Assembly: GCA_947485165.1 (NCBI GenBank)
Contig: CANKRG010000023.1
Coordinates: 1 to 32,988 of the forward strand
Reading direction: 5' to 3'
DNA: 32,988 nucleotides
Source of the DNA: Comamonadaceae bacterium
GTDB lineage: Bacteria; Pseudomonadota; Gammaproteobacteria; Burkholderiales; Burkholderiaceae_C
Below the pieces are notes generated by a model. It saw only the letters and a program-made list of their open reading frames with translations, searched no databases and was not told the DNA's origin. The stretch's first letter is position 1. Every line of letters begins with the position of its first letter. This document shows, in pieces, positions 8,709 to 17,101 of this stretch. A program made the position numbers and the translations under genes.

Positions 8709-9662
8709 CTACTTTGCCACCGCATCACGGCGGCGTACCCGGAATGCCTGCAATTCGCCCACCACGCCTTTACGGAAGGCCAGCACGCAGATCACAAAGA
8801 TCACGCCGATGATGACGGTGACCCATGAGCCGACCTTGTCGGCCAGCATGTTTTGCAGGCCGATCACGATGGCGGAACCCAGCACCGGCCCAAAGAAGGT
8901 GCCCACGCCGCCGAGCAGCGTCATCAAAATAACTTCGCCTGACATCGACCAGTGAACATCAGACAACGTGGCAAACCCCATGACCAGTGTCTTCATCGAG
9001 CCCGCCAAACCAGCCAGTGTGGCGGACAGCACAAAAGCCAGCAGCTTGTACCGGTCAACCTGATAGCCCAGGGAAATCGCGCGTGGCTCGTTTTCACGGA
9101 TCATCTTGAGCACCTGCCCAAAGGGCGAGTTCACGACGCGCGAAATGGAAAGAAAGCAAAGCACAAAAACCGTCACAACAAAGTAATACATGACGGTGTC
9201 TGACACCAGCGGCAAGATGCCGAACAGCTTGCCGCGCGGCACGCCTTGCAAGCCGTCTTCGCCGCCGGTAAATGGCGCCTGCAGGCAGACAAAATAAACC
9301 ATCTGGGCAATCGCCAGCGTGATCATCGCAAAGTAGATTCCCTGACGCCGAATCGCCACCGCGCCGACGACCAGGCCAATCAGCCCGGCGCCGATGGCGC
9401 CGGCCAGAATCGCCAGCTCGGGCGTCCAGTTTTGCGACTTGACGAACCAGCCGGTGATGTAGGCCGCAGAGCCAAAAAAAGCAGCGTGACCAAACGACAG
9501 CAGACCAGTGAACCCCAGCAGCAAATTGAAGGCGCAGGCAAACAGGGCAAAGCACAGCAGCTTCATGACAAACACGGGGTACAGCCCGATGAAGGGCGCC
9601 GCCAGCGCCAGCGCCAGCAAGGCCAGGTACGTGATGCGCGTGATTTTGTTGAAGGTATCCAT
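8709..9662 (-). CDS. livM: Branched-chain amino acid ABC transporter permease LivM
   Basis: This inner-membrane permease of 317 residues is one half of the channel of a Liv-type (HAAT) importer. It is strongly hydrophobic, with the family region 'FNLLLGFTGLLSFGHAAFFG' near residues 45-64 and 'LLGGVGTFFGPVLGSA' near residues 250-265. The C terminus is short and basic. Its ATG directly follows the livH stop without a gap, so translation is coupled. It is the last gene of the livGFKHM operon. Confidence 0.93.
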   Translation of the reverse strand: MDTFNKITRITYLALLALALAAPFIGLYPVFVMKLLCFALFACAFNLLLGFTGLLSFGHAAFFGSAAYITGWFVKSQNWTPELAILAGAIGAGLIGLVVGAVAIRRQGIYFAMITLAIAQMVYFVCLQAPFTGGEDGLQGVPRGKLFGILPLVSDTVMYYFVVTVFVLCFLSISRVVNSPFGQVLKMIRENEPRAISLGYQVDRYKLLAFVLSATLAGLAGSMKTLVMGFATLSDVHWSMSGEVILMTLLGGVGTFFGPVLGSAIVIGLQNMLADKVGSWVTVIIGVIFVICVLAFRKGVVGELQAFRVRRRDAVAK

Positions 9663-10547
9663 TCAAGCCTCCTTGCCAAACAGGCCGGCTGGACGAACCA
9701 TCAGCACAAGAACCATGATCACAAATACCACGATGCTGGAAGCCTCGGGGTAAAAAACCCGGGTCAGACCTTCGACCAAACCCAGTCCTATACCAGTGAT
9801 CACCGAGCCCAAAATCGACCCCATGCCGCCAATCACCACCACGGCGAAGACCACGATGATGAGGTTGGAGCCCATCAGCGGGTTGACCTGGATAATCGGT
9901 GCAGCCAAGACACCCGCCAGGGCTGCCAAGGCCGCGCCAGCGCCATAAGTCAGCATGACCATCATCGGCACGTTGATGCCGAAGGCCTGCACCAGCGCTG
10001 CGTTTTCAGTGCCGGCACGCAAATAGGCACCCAGCCGGGTGCGTTCAATGAGGTACCAGGTGCCCAGGCAAACGACCAACGACACCAGCACCACCCAGGC
10101 GCGGTAGTTGGGCAACACCATGAAACCGAGATTGGTAGCGCCCTGGAGCAACTCCGGAACAGGATAACTCTGGCCCGAGACGCCGTACAGCTCACGGAAT
10201 ATGCCTTCTGCGATCAGCGTCAAACCGAACGTGAGAAGCAGGCCGTAAATCTCGTCAAGCTTGTACAGATGCTTGAGAAACACACGCTCGATCACCATGC
10301 CCAGGATGCCCACCACGAGCGGCGCGAGAATGAGTGCTGCCCAGTAGTTGATGCCGAGTTGATCCATCATGATCCAGGCGGCGAAGGCGCCCAGCATGTA
10401 CAGCGCGCCATGGGCAAAGTTCACGATGCCCAGCAGGCCAAAAATGACCGCCAGACCCAGACTCAACATCGCATAAAAGGCGCCATTGACCAGGCCTAAA
10501 AGCAATTGGCCTAAAAAAGCTTGCAGGGGGATGCCGAAAATTTCCAT
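9663..10547 (-). CDS. livH: Branched-chain amino acid ABC transporter permease LivH
   Basis: This is the second permease subunit, 294 residues with about eight hydrophobic segments. Recognisable family stretches are 'LLGLVNGAFYAMLSLGLAVI' near the N terminus, 'GIVNFAHGALYMLGAF' and 'VVIGGMGSILGSVITG'. It pairs with LivM to form the membrane channel. It follows livK after a 65-base gap containing a stem-loop, which may hold permease expression below that of the binding protein. Confidence 0.94.
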   Translation of the reverse strand: MEIFGIPLQAFLGQLLLGLVNGAFYAMLSLGLAVIFGLLGIVNFAHGALYMLGAFAAWIMMDQLGINYWAALILAPLVVGILGMVIERVFLKHLYKLDEIYGLLLTFGLTLIAEGIFRELYGVSGQSYPVPELLQGATNLGFMVLPNYRAWVVLVSLVVCLGTWYLIERTRLGAYLRAGTENAALVQAFGINVPMMVMLTYGAGAALAALAGVLAAPIIQVNPLMGSNLIIVVFAVVVIGGMGSILGSVITGIGLGLVEGLTRVFYPEASSIVVFVIMVLVLMVRPAGLFGKEA

Positions 10548-10570
10548 GAGGTTGTCAAATTAGTTGCTTC

Positions 10571-10596
10571 CTCTTCCCATCAAATTGATGTCGAAG
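10571..10596 (-). other. Intercistronic stem-loop between livK and livH
   Basis: CTCTTC (10571-10576) pairs with GAAGAG (10591-10596), and the inner CAT/ATG bases extend the stem around a short loop. No T-run follows on the transcribed strand, so it is more likely an mRNA-stabilising or partial-attenuation hairpin than a full terminator. Confidence 0.4.
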
Positions 10597-10612
10597 AGAA
10601 AGAAAATGCCCG

Positions 10613-11818
10613 TTATTTTTTTAGCAGCGCGCACTTGGAATCGGCCACCGTGGTGAAGGCCTGTTCACCTGGCACTTTGGCGATGGTTTTGTAGTAGTCC
10701 CATGGGGTGATGGATTCTTTGGGGCTTTTAACTTCAAACAAATAGATGTCGCGTAGCATACGGCCGTCTGCACGGACTTGGCCCTTGCCATAAAAGTCAT
10801 CGAACTTCATGGATTTCATGGTGCTCATGACTTTGTCACCATCTGTAGTACCTGCGGTTTGCACAGCCTTCAAATAGTTGGATGCCGCAGAGTAATCGGC
10901 AGCCTGAATGCTTGATGGCATGCGCTTGTATTTTTCAAAAAAGCGTTTGGCAAATTTGCGCGATGCATCGTCCTGGTTCCAGTACCAGCTGTCGGCCAGC
11001 TGCAGGCCTTCGGTGGCGGCCAATCCCAGGCTGTGCACGTCGTTGATAAAGACCAACAAGCCGGCTACTTTCATGGTTTTGGTGATGCCGAATTCTTTCG
11101 CCGCCTTCATGGCATTGATGGTGTCGCCACCCGCATTGGCCAGCGCCAGAATTTGCGCCTTGGAAGCCTGCGCCTGTAGCAGGAAAGATGAGAAGTCTGA
11201 AGCGTTCAGCGGATGCCGCACTGCGCCTGCTACGGTTCCGCCATTGGCTTTGACCACAGTAGAGGCATCGCCTTCCAGCGAATAACCGAAAGCGTAGTCA
11301 GCCGTCAAGAAAAACCAACTCTTGTTGCCAGCTTTGACAAGTGCGGTGCCGGCCACTTTGGACAACGCGACGGTGTCATAGGCATAGTGAACGGTATAGG
11401 GCGTGCAGTCCTCGTTGGTCAGGCGGGCAGAGCCAGCACCAATGGCGATGAAGGGACGTTTTTTCTCCGCCATGACTTTGGACATAGCAATCGCCGTGCC
11501 GGAGCTGGTGCCGCCAATCAGCATCGACAGCCCGTCTTTGTCCACCCACTCGCGGGCTTTGGAGCTGGCCACGTCGGCCTTGTTCTGGTGGTCTGCGGTC
11601 AGCACTTCAACCGGACGACCGAGGACCTTGCCGCCGAAGTCCTGCACAGCCCACTTGACCATTTCCGCGCCGGCTGGGCCATCGATGTCAGCATACAGGC
11701 CAGACATGTCGGTGATGAAACCGATTTTGACTGGTCCGGTGTTTTGTGCGAATGCTGGAACCCAGGCGGCTGAGCCCAGACCGAGCACCATGGCGGCTGC
11801 GAGTGTTTTTAGTTTCAT
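10613..11818 (-). CDS. livK: Periplasmic branched-chain amino acid (HAAT) binding protein LivK
   Basis: This is the substrate-binding protein of the importer. The preprotein has about 401 residues with a clear signal peptide (MKLKTLAAAMVLGLGSAAWVPAFAQ, likely cut after AFA). The mature part begins 'VKIGFITDMSGLYADIDGP', typical of Peripla_BP_6 proteins. The ORF track extends to 12034, into livF; ATG 11818 is chosen because it begins the signal peptide and has GGAG six bases upstream. The ligand may be leucine-type amino acids, but this fold also binds amides, urea and aromatic acids, so the substrate is not proved. Confidence 0.93.
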   Translation of the reverse strand: MKLKTLAAAMVLGLGSAAWVPAFAQNTGPVKIGFITDMSGLYADIDGPAGAEMVKWAVQDFGGKVLGRPVEVLTADHQNKADVASSKAREWVDKDGLSMLIGGTSSGTAIAMSKVMAEKKRPFIAIGAGSARLTNEDCTPYTVHYAYDTVALSKVAGTALVKAGNKSWFFLTADYAFGYSLEGDASTVVKANGGTVAGAVRHPLNASDFSSFLLQAQASKAQILALANAGGDTINAMKAAKEFGITKTMKVAGLLVFINDVHSLGLAATEGLQLADSWYWNQDDASRKFAKRFFEKYKRMPSSIQAADYSAASNYLKAVQTAGTTDGDKVMSTMKSMKFDDFYGKGQVRADGRMLRDIYLFEVKSPKESITPWDYYKTIAKVPGEQAFTTVADSKCALLKK

Positions 11819-11888
11819 GAGTTTCTCCGGTTGATAAATGCAAACAGTACAGTTGAAAAAAGAAAATTGAGGCAACAACGTGAACGGC

Positions 11889-12593
11889 CTAGACGCCCAA
11901 ATACTCTTGCAGCATGCCCATGTTCTGGGACAACTCGCTCTGGGCAAATTGCTTGACGATGCGGCCATGCTCCATGACATAAAACCGGTCGGCCAGCGGG
12001 GCGGCAAAGCGGAAGTTTTGCTCGACCAGCACAATGGTGTAGCCCCTGGCCTTCAGCGCCAAGATCATCTCGGCCAACTTTTGCACGATGACCGGCGCCA
12101 GCCCTTCCGAGATTTCATCCAGCAGCAGCAGGCGTGCGCCGGTACGCAATATGCGTGCGACGGCCAGCATTTGTTGCTCGCCGCCAGACAGCCGGGTACC
12201 GGGGCTGCTGGCGCGTTCCTTGAGGTTGGGAAACATCGCATAGATTTCATCGATGCCCATGCCACCCGGCGCGATGACGGGGGGCAGCAGCAGGTTTTCT
12301 TCAGCACTGAGGCTGGCAAAAATACCACGCTCTTCCGGGCAATAACCAATACCTAAACGCGCAATCTTGTGCGACGCCAGCTTGATGGTTTCCTCGCCTT
12401 TGACCTGAATCGAGCCTTTGCGTGAGCCCGTCAGGCCCAGAATGGCGCGCATGGTGGTGGTGCGACCCGCGCCGTTGCGCCCCAGCAGCGTCACCACTTC
12501 ACCTTCGTTGACGCTGAAATTCACGCCGTGCAGGATGTGTGATTCACCATACCAGGCGTGCAGATCCTCAATACGCAGGAGTTCCTTGGTCAT
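11889..12593 (-). CDS. livF: Branched-chain amino acid ABC transporter ATPase LivF, Walker A lysine replaced by arginine
   Basis: This is one of the two cytoplasmic ATPases of the importer, 234 residues. The ABC signature LSGGEQQMLAVARIL and Walker B LLLLDEISEGLAP are intact, and the H-loop region is represented by 'VLVEQNFRFA'. The Walker A is GRNGAGRTT (near residue 38-46): the invariant P-loop lysine is arginine (codon CGC). From memory, LivF proteins of related bacteria often show this, so it may be a lineage trait and not damage. The ATG overlaps the livG TGA (TGATG), so translation is coupled. A 70-base gap precedes livK. Confidence 0.94.
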   Translation of the reverse strand: MTKELLRIEDLHAWYGESHILHGVNFSVNEGEVVTLLGRNGAGRTTTMRAILGLTGSRKGSIQVKGEETIKLASHKIARLGIGYCPEERGIFASLSAEENLLLPPVIAPGGMGIDEIYAMFPNLKERASSPGTRLSGGEQQMLAVARILRTGARLLLLDEISEGLAPVIVQKLAEMILALKARGYTIVLVEQNFRFAAPLADRFYVMEHGRIVKQFAQSELSQNMGMLQEYLGV

Positions 12594-13351
12594 CAGTGGG
12601 CTCCCTGCAAGTCGGTGTTAGTGGTACCCATGTAGGCCTCCATCACCAATGGATTTTTGGATACCTGCTCATACGTACCATCGGCAATGATGGCACCGCG
12701 CTGCAGCACCGTGATGCGGTCGGCAATCGAAGACACCACATTCATGTTGTGCTCAACCATCAAAATGGTGCGGCCGCTGGAAACTTTTTTGATCAACTCA
12801 GTCACCCGGCCTACATCTTCGTGGCCCATGCCCTGGGTGGGCTCGTCAAGCAACATCAACTCGGGCTCCAGCGCCAGCGTGGTGGCCAGTTCCAGCGCGC
12901 GTTTGCGGCCATACGGCAGATTGACCGTCATCTCGTTGGCAAAATGGGCCAAATCGACTTCTGCCAGCAGCTGCTGCGCGCGCTCGTGCAGGTGAAAGAG
13001 CGTGTCCTCGGCTTTCCAAAAGTGAAACGAGGTTCCCATGTTGCGCTGCAACGCGGCGCGCACATTTTCAAGCACGGTCATATGCGGGAAAACGGCCGAA
13101 ATCTGGAACGACCGAACAATGCCCCGCCGCGCGGTTTGCGCCGGCTTTTCGTGGGTAATATCAACACCGTTGAAGACGATGCTGCCTTGGGTGGGCGTCA
13201 GGAATTTGGTCAACAGGTTGAAAAACGTCGTTTTTCCCGCCCCGTTGGGTCCAATCAACGCGTGAATGTGACCGCGCTGAACTTGCAGGTCAACCTGGTT
13301 GACGGCGACAAAGCCTTTGAACTCTTTTGTCAGACCGCGCGTCTCGAGAAT
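12593..13351 (-). CDS. livG: Branched-chain amino acid ABC transporter ATPase LivG, start codon unclear
   Basis: This is the second ATPase of the importer and the first gene of the operon. Walker A is GPNGAGKTT, the signature is the variant LPYGRKRALELATTL, and Walker B is LMLLDEPTQGMGHED. The ORF track begins at TTG 13258, inside Walker A, which cannot be the real start. The same frame upstream encodes a normal LivG N terminus, 'ILETRGLTKEFKGFVAV', but stays open only to a stop about 40 bases further up and contains no ATG, GTG or TTG; CTG 13378 and ATT 13351 are the nearest non-standard choices. An ATG at 13357 is one frame off; one extra base after it would give a plausible 'M-x-ILETRG'. 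I mark 13351 as the beginning of conserved sequence. With that, the length is about 252 residues, normal for LivG. Confidence 0.88.
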   Translation of the reverse strand: MLETRGLTKEFKGFVAVNQVDLQVQRGHIHALIGPNGAGKTTFFNLLTKFLTPTQGSIVFNGVDITHEKPAQTARRGIVRSFQISAVFPHMTVLENVRAALQRNMGTSFHFWKAEDTLFHLHERAQQLLAEVDLAHFANEMTVNLPYGRKRALELATTLALEPELMLLDEPTQGMGHEDVGRVTELIKKVSSGRTILMVEHNMNVVSSIADRITVLQRGAIIADGTYEQVSKNPLVMEAYMGTTNTDLQGAH

Positions 13352-13360
13352 GGCATCAAC

Positions 13361-13650
13361 TGGTAAATGGCTCTCCAGAAAACTTAAGTTTCAATGTCAA
13401 TCCAAGAAGATTTTTTTGTTTTCGATTGCTTACTTAATTGATTGATCCAAAAATACTGGTGTCAAAAAATAGCCGCAACAAAAAGTTAACGAATTCTAGT
13501 ATGCGATCCGCCAATGGCGCATTCGGTTATACCCTAGTGGTGATGCCAAGGCGACACCAAAACAATGCGCCCGCAGACAAGCACTTAAAATTCATAGCAC
13601 CTCAAGCAATAAACACGCCGGCTACAGCCTAAAATAATACTATTATTAGC
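13361..13650. other. Non-coding stretch between livG and the FIST gene
   Basis: This 290-base AT-richer gap should hold the liv operon promoter (reading left) and the end of the FIST gene. I see no convincing promoter. It contains one relative of the dispersed repeat (13587-13618) and a small hairpin AATAATACTATTATT (13633-13647) close to the FIST stop. The 64-residue plus-strand ORF at 13438 has no recognisable similarity. Confidence 0.5.
13587..13618 (-). repeat. Dispersed AT-rich repeat, diverged copy 3
   Basis: The plus strand reads ATAGCAC...AAGCAATAAACACG, matching the reverse complement of the 16371-16400 copy apart from a few bases. It lies in the non-coding stretch upstream of livG. 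Confidence 0.5.
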
Positions 13651-14994
13651 CTAATCTGCCATAAACACCGTCAGCACCCCCGTATAACCATACACATGGT
13701 GCCTTGCGATCTCGCCGCCCGCGAAGAAGCCGACCAAGGGCACGTCGCCCAGGGCTTTGCGGACGATTTGCAGCTCGGCGCTGGGGCTGCCAAAATGCGG
13801 GCCGCCACGGCCCGAGCAGCTGACGTAGATGGCGCCGGCGATGCGTTTGGCGGGCAGGCCGCCGTTGTCGGATTGGCCATATTGGAACGAACGGTCTGCC
13901 AGCTCGGCCAAGCCGGCGTTGTCGCCCCACGCCATTTCCTCAGGCTGCGATTGCGATTCCAGCTCTTCGCGGATTTCAGCGCAGATGCGCACCAAGTCCG
14001 TCCGCGCGGCGGCCACGTTGCGCTGGCAGAAGGCTAGATTCATGCCCATTTCCACCGCTTGCGCCACGGCAACACCGCGTTTCGCCGGGTCTAAACCGAT
14101 GATGTGGCGCACGCGTACATCACTACCGAAAATACCCGGGTGGCTGGTGATTTGGCTGTCTTGGCTCAAACCCACCAGCGTGGCGCGTACGGCTTCTAGG
14201 GCTTGTTGCGGTTGCTCAAGGCTGACGTTCAAATCGCGCAACAGCACATCCAAAGCGGGCTCGCCATCCAACTCAATGACCAAATTGCCATCGCAAGCGG
14301 TGATTGTGCGGGTTTTAGAGCCATTCGCCGTCAAAGGCTGGCAGCCTTGGGAAACGCGGGACAGCAGCAGCACCTCGTCGCTGAACGCCACACCGCTGAG
14401 CCCACCGGCAAACACGCCACTGGCCGCGCCTTGGCCGTTGATGTTGCCATCACTAGACACCGAAAACTGCACCGTGTTGCTGCGGCTGGCCGCAAAGCCG
14501 CCAAACAGGTAGCCGGTGCGGGTGCGGGCGCTCAGATCGGCAATCATCTCCGCAGCATCCGGCATGCCGCCATCCACATGAATCAAAGCGGTGTGTGCTT
14601 GAAAAACGGGCGGCGGCAGCTCTTTCAGGAATTCGTCGTCCGGGTCTTCCAGCGTGGCCAAAGGCGCAACGCCAGAGAACACACGGTACTGGTCTGCCGG
14701 CACGTCGCACAGCATGACGCACAGCGCTGGTTCGTCAAAATATTCCACATTGTTAGACGCAATACCCACGCCGACCGTGCCCGACCAGTCGGTCACTTCG
14801 GGCAGCTCAGCACTTAGATAATCCAAAATGGCTTGCGCCTGATTGGCGTAGTGGTCGGTGATGTACAAAATCGCCAAAGTCGGGCTGCTGGCATAACTAG
14901 CCTGCGCCATTTGCGCGCGAAGTTGCGCCAGCACCAAGGCGGCGGCGAATTGCCACTGTGGGTGGGTGGCGTGGCCATAGGGAAAGAGTTTCAT
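13651..14994 (-). CDS. FIST-domain sensory protein
   Basis: This 447-residue protein shows the FIST_N then FIST_C arrangement: N-terminal 'LAILYITDHYANQAQAILDYL', 'TVGVGIASNNVEYFDEPAL', 'RTGYLFGGFAASR', then C-terminal 'VRHIIGLDPAKRGVAVAQAV', 'IAGAIYVSCSGRGG' and a terminal 'VPLVGFFAGGEI'. FIST proteins are thought to bind small ligands such as amino acids and to act in signal transduction; here there is no attached output domain (no GGDEF, kinase or chemoreceptor part), so the protein is a stand-alone sensor or has another role. It has no signal peptide. It lies 30 bases downstream of the PhaM-like gene on the same strand. Confidence 0.85.
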   Translation of the reverse strand: MKLFPYGHATHPQWQFAAALVLAQLRAQMAQASYASSPTLAILYITDHYANQAQAILDYLSAELPEVTDWSGTVGVGIASNNVEYFDEPALCVMLCDVPADQYRVFSGVAPLATLEDPDDEFLKELPPPVFQAHTALIHVDGGMPDAAEMIADLSARTRTGYLFGGFAASRSNTVQFSVSSDGNINGQGAASGVFAGGLSGVAFSDEVLLLSRVSQGCQPLTANGSKTRTITACDGNLVIELDGEPALDVLLRDLNVSLEQPQQALEAVRATLVGLSQDSQITSHPGIFGSDVRVRHIIGLDPAKRGVAVAQAVEMGMNLAFCQRNVAAARTDLVRICAEIREELESQSQPEEMAWGDNAGLAELADRSFQYGQSDNGGLPAKRIAGAIYVSCSGRGGPHFGSPSAELQIVRKALGDVPLVGFFAGGEIARHHVYGYTGVLTVFMAD

Positions 14995-15024
14995 ACGATG
15001 GCCTAAATTTTTTACTTGAATTAC

Positions 15025-15777
15025 TTATCGGGCTCGTTTTTTAGCGGCAACTTTCTTGGCTGGCTTTTTAGATGCCGCTTTTGCAGACGTCATCGCCTTG
15101 CCCACGGCACCCGCCATGTCGGTGGCTTTTTTGAATGCGCCTTTGGCCATGTCGGTCGCCACGCCCTGGGTCACATCGATGGCCGTTTGCTTGGCCGCCT
15201 CTTTCATGGCGGTATTGGCAATGTCGCCAAACTGTTTGGTCAGCGCACCCCACCACAGCAGGGGATCCACCAAGCCGGCGGCCATGTCTGGCACTTCTGT
15301 TTTTGAGGCTGGTTGGGTCGACTTTTTTGCCTCTGCTGGTTGCGGTGCAACAGCGCCTGACACCGTGCCCGCAAAACTGCTAACGGTGGCTGCCGCGCCA
15401 CTGGCTTTTTCAGTCACTTTTTGCATGCCGCTCATCACCGAATCTGCGGTTTTGAGTTTGAAGGCATGGGCCACATCGCCAAAGTTGAAGTTCATGCCTT
15501 TGAGCGTGGCCAAGGTCATTTTTTGCACTTCCAGCGCTTGAATCGTCGCCTTCAAGGCCATGGCGTTTTGGTCCAGCCAAAACTGCACGGCTTTGAGCTC
15601 GTCAATGCGCTTGTCCAACTCCTCCACATTCAGCGTGGGCGCCACCCAACTACCCAAATTGGGCAGTTGCGGGATGCTCTGCGCCGCGCCGCCGGCAGTC
15701 TGTTTGGCCAGATTTTGCAAAAAATCGAAACCGGGCACAAATTTGCCGAAACTGCTCATGTCTGGGGTGCTGCTCAT
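15025..15777 (-). CDS. phaM: PhaM-like polyhydroxyalkanoate granule regulatory protein
   Basis: PhaM proteins activate PHA synthase and attach PHA granules to the nucleoid. The evidence is the N-terminal 'FGKFVPGFDFLQNLAKQ', the central 'LNVEELDKRIDELKAVQFWL' with 'MALKATIQALEVQKMTLATL' (PhaM_bact signature region, residues about 50-90), a long Ala/Lys-rich linker, and a histone-like basic tail 'SKKPAKKVAAKKRAR' that would bind DNA. It has 250 residues, near the family length. No PHA synthase is in the window. The assignment rests on remembered family features, not on a search. Confidence 0.78.
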   Translation of the reverse strand: MSSTPDMSSFGKFVPGFDFLQNLAKQTAGGAAQSIPQLPNLGSWVAPTLNVEELDKRIDELKAVQFWLDQNAMALKATIQALEVQKMTLATLKGMNFNFGDVAHAFKLKTADSVMSGMQKVTEKASGAAATVSSFAGTVSGAVAPQPAEAKKSTQPASKTEVPDMAAGLVDPLLWWGALTKQFGDIANTAMKEAAKQTAIDVTQGVATDMAKGAFKKATDMAGAVGKAMTSAKAASKKPAKKVAAKKRAR

Positions 15778-15872
15778 GGGGTGTTTCCTCAGCTAAAAGT
15801 TGAAACGGGGGTGTTCCAGTGAGAGCTTACTCCAATGTGCCGCCAATTACACGCCTGAGTAGGCCAAAAACC

Positions 15873-16403
15873 TCAGTGTTTATGCTGATTCATCGGTGCC
15901 GTTGCCCCGCCATCTGCTTTTGAAGCGGGCGCAATGGCTGCCACGGGCACCATCAGCTCAACTTTGCTTGGCACGCCTTTGGCGTCTTTGAACAACAAGG
16001 TCAGCGGCACCGTCGCGTTTTTAGGCAGCGCGGTTTTCAAATCCAACAACATCACGTGAAAGCCACCCGCACGCAGCGCCACGGTTTTGCCAGCGGGCAA
16101 GTCCACGCCAGCAACCGCGCGCATTTGCATCACGTCGCCGTTCATGGACATCTCGTGCACCTCAGCAATGCCGGCCACGGCCGAGGATGCGCCCACCAAC
16201 CGTAAATCGCTTTTCGCGGTGAGCGACATGAAGGCACCCGTGCCCTTTTGACCCGGCACGGTGGTGCGTACCCAGGCGTCTTTCACGGTGACATCAGCGA
16301 TGTTGTCTTTCGCCGTGGCAGAAAAGCTTAGGAAAGCCCCTATTAACGCCATAAAAACGACATTAGCCGTCGTATTTATTGCTTTTAGTGCTATTAATTT
16401 CAT
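15873..16403 (-). CDS. Periplasmic PCu(A)C copper chaperone
   Basis: This exported protein (176 residues) would hold Cu(I) in the periplasm and deliver it, in known relatives, to the CuA site of cytochrome oxidase. The copper-binding pattern H-x-M ... M ... H-x-M is visible as HEMSMNGDVMQM and then GGFHVMLLDL. A hydrophobic signal segment covers residues 10-31 (ending SFSATA). The C terminus ends MNQHKH, with possible extra metal ligands. The first codons (MKLIALKAINT) overlap a copy of the dispersed repeat. It lies 33 bases downstream of the YcnI-like gene. Confidence 0.9.
   Translation of the reverse strand: MKLIALKAINTTANVVFMALIGAFLSFSATAKDNIADVTVKDAWVRTTVPGQKGTGAFMSLTAKSDLRLVGASSAVAGIAEVHEMSMNGDVMQMRAVAGVDLPAGKTVALRAGGFHVMLLDLKTALPKNATVPLTLLFKDAKGVPSKVELMVPVAAIAPASKADGGATAPMNQHKH
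16371..16400 (+). repeat. Dispersed AT-rich repeat, copy 4, forming the start of the PCu(A)C gene
   Basis: CGTATTTATTGC...GCTATTAATTT is almost the same as 17102-17131 and 2421-2450. Here it is coding on the minus strand (residues 2-11, KLIALKAINT), at the start of the signal peptide. Confidence 0.6.
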
Positions 16404-16436
16404 AGTATTAGTCCTTAAAATTCTGAATAATTAAAC

Positions 16437-17021
16437 TTAATGCTGGTGCCCAGCCGAGCCCGAAGGAATGATTTCCAACAGCGCAGCGGGTGATTTCAAA
16501 CTGTGGGCATCGACGCCAGCAGCGGGGATTTGCGACCAGTCGATGCTGCCTTTGTCGCAAGTTTGCAGCACCTTGAACCACATCGCGCCGTCTTTTTTGG
16601 GCAAACCGCCGCGCAGCACGAACTCGTCATAGTACGCCTCTGGCAACCAGTCGTCTTTAGACATCGCCGTCCAGCTGATCTCGCTGACATCTTCGGTGAC
16701 TAGTTTGCCGTGGTTATCGTACGGCACGGCCAGCTTGGCTGTTTTTATAGCCAGCCTCCAGCCGGCTTTGGGCATGGGTTTTGCGCCCATAAAACCAGCC
16801 GGAATGGTGACTTGAATCGCCGTGGTGGGTGACCCTGCGCAACCGTGGCCGACTTTCAGAACGGCTTTGTAGCTGCGTCCTGCCAGAGCCGTTTGATCCT
16901 CTAAAACGACATGGCCAAATACAGCGCTAGCCGGCGTGATGATAGCCAACGTTGCTATTAATTTAGAAGCAAATTTAACTGGGAGGTGACGTGACAATGA
17001 TGTGAAGTATGAATTTTTCAT
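16437..17021 (-). CDS. YcnI-like copper-associated protein (DUF1775)
   Basis: This is a secreted protein of 194 residues. A long basic-then-hydrophobic signal sequence ends near 'ASAVFG', and the predicted mature N terminus starts with His ('HVVLEDQTALAGRSYKAVLKV'), the exposed histidine that binds Cu(II) in YcnI. Further family marks are 'GHGCAGSPTTAIQVTIPAGF', 'KPMPKAGWRLAI' and 'YYDEFVLRGGLP'. It lies between the DUF2946 and PCu(A)C genes, the usual neighbours, so the three probably handle copper together. The C terminus ends GSAGHQH. It begins about 117 bases downstream of DUF2946. Confidence 0.87.
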   Translation of the reverse strand: MKNSYFTSLSRHLPVKFASKLIATLAIITPASAVFGHVVLEDQTALAGRSYKAVLKVGHGCAGSPTTAIQVTIPAGFMGAKPMPKAGWRLAIKTAKLAVPYDNHGKLVTEDVSEISWTAMSKDDWLPEAYYDEFVLRGGLPKKDGAMWFKVLQTCDKGSIDWSQIPAAGVDAHSLKSPAALLEIIPSGSAGHQH

Positions 17022-17101
17022 GAGATATCTTGATTTTCTTTAAAAGCGATAAAATCATCGCCAAAATACAAGCAAATATTCATTAAATACGCCAATAGCC
17101 C

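Noticed and set aside
9246-10499. 417-residue plus-strand ORF
   Set aside because: It is the antisense shadow of livM and livH; its Gln/His-rich composition is unnatural and livH/livM have clear family motifs.
12539-13366. 275-residue plus-strand ORF opposite livG
   Set aside because: The opposite strand encodes Walker A, the ABC signature and Walker B of LivG; this frame has none.
13438-13632. 64-residue plus-strand ORF upstream of livG
   Set aside because: It has no recognisable domain, no clear ribosome binding site, overlaps a dispersed repeat copy and sits in AT-rich non-coding sequence.
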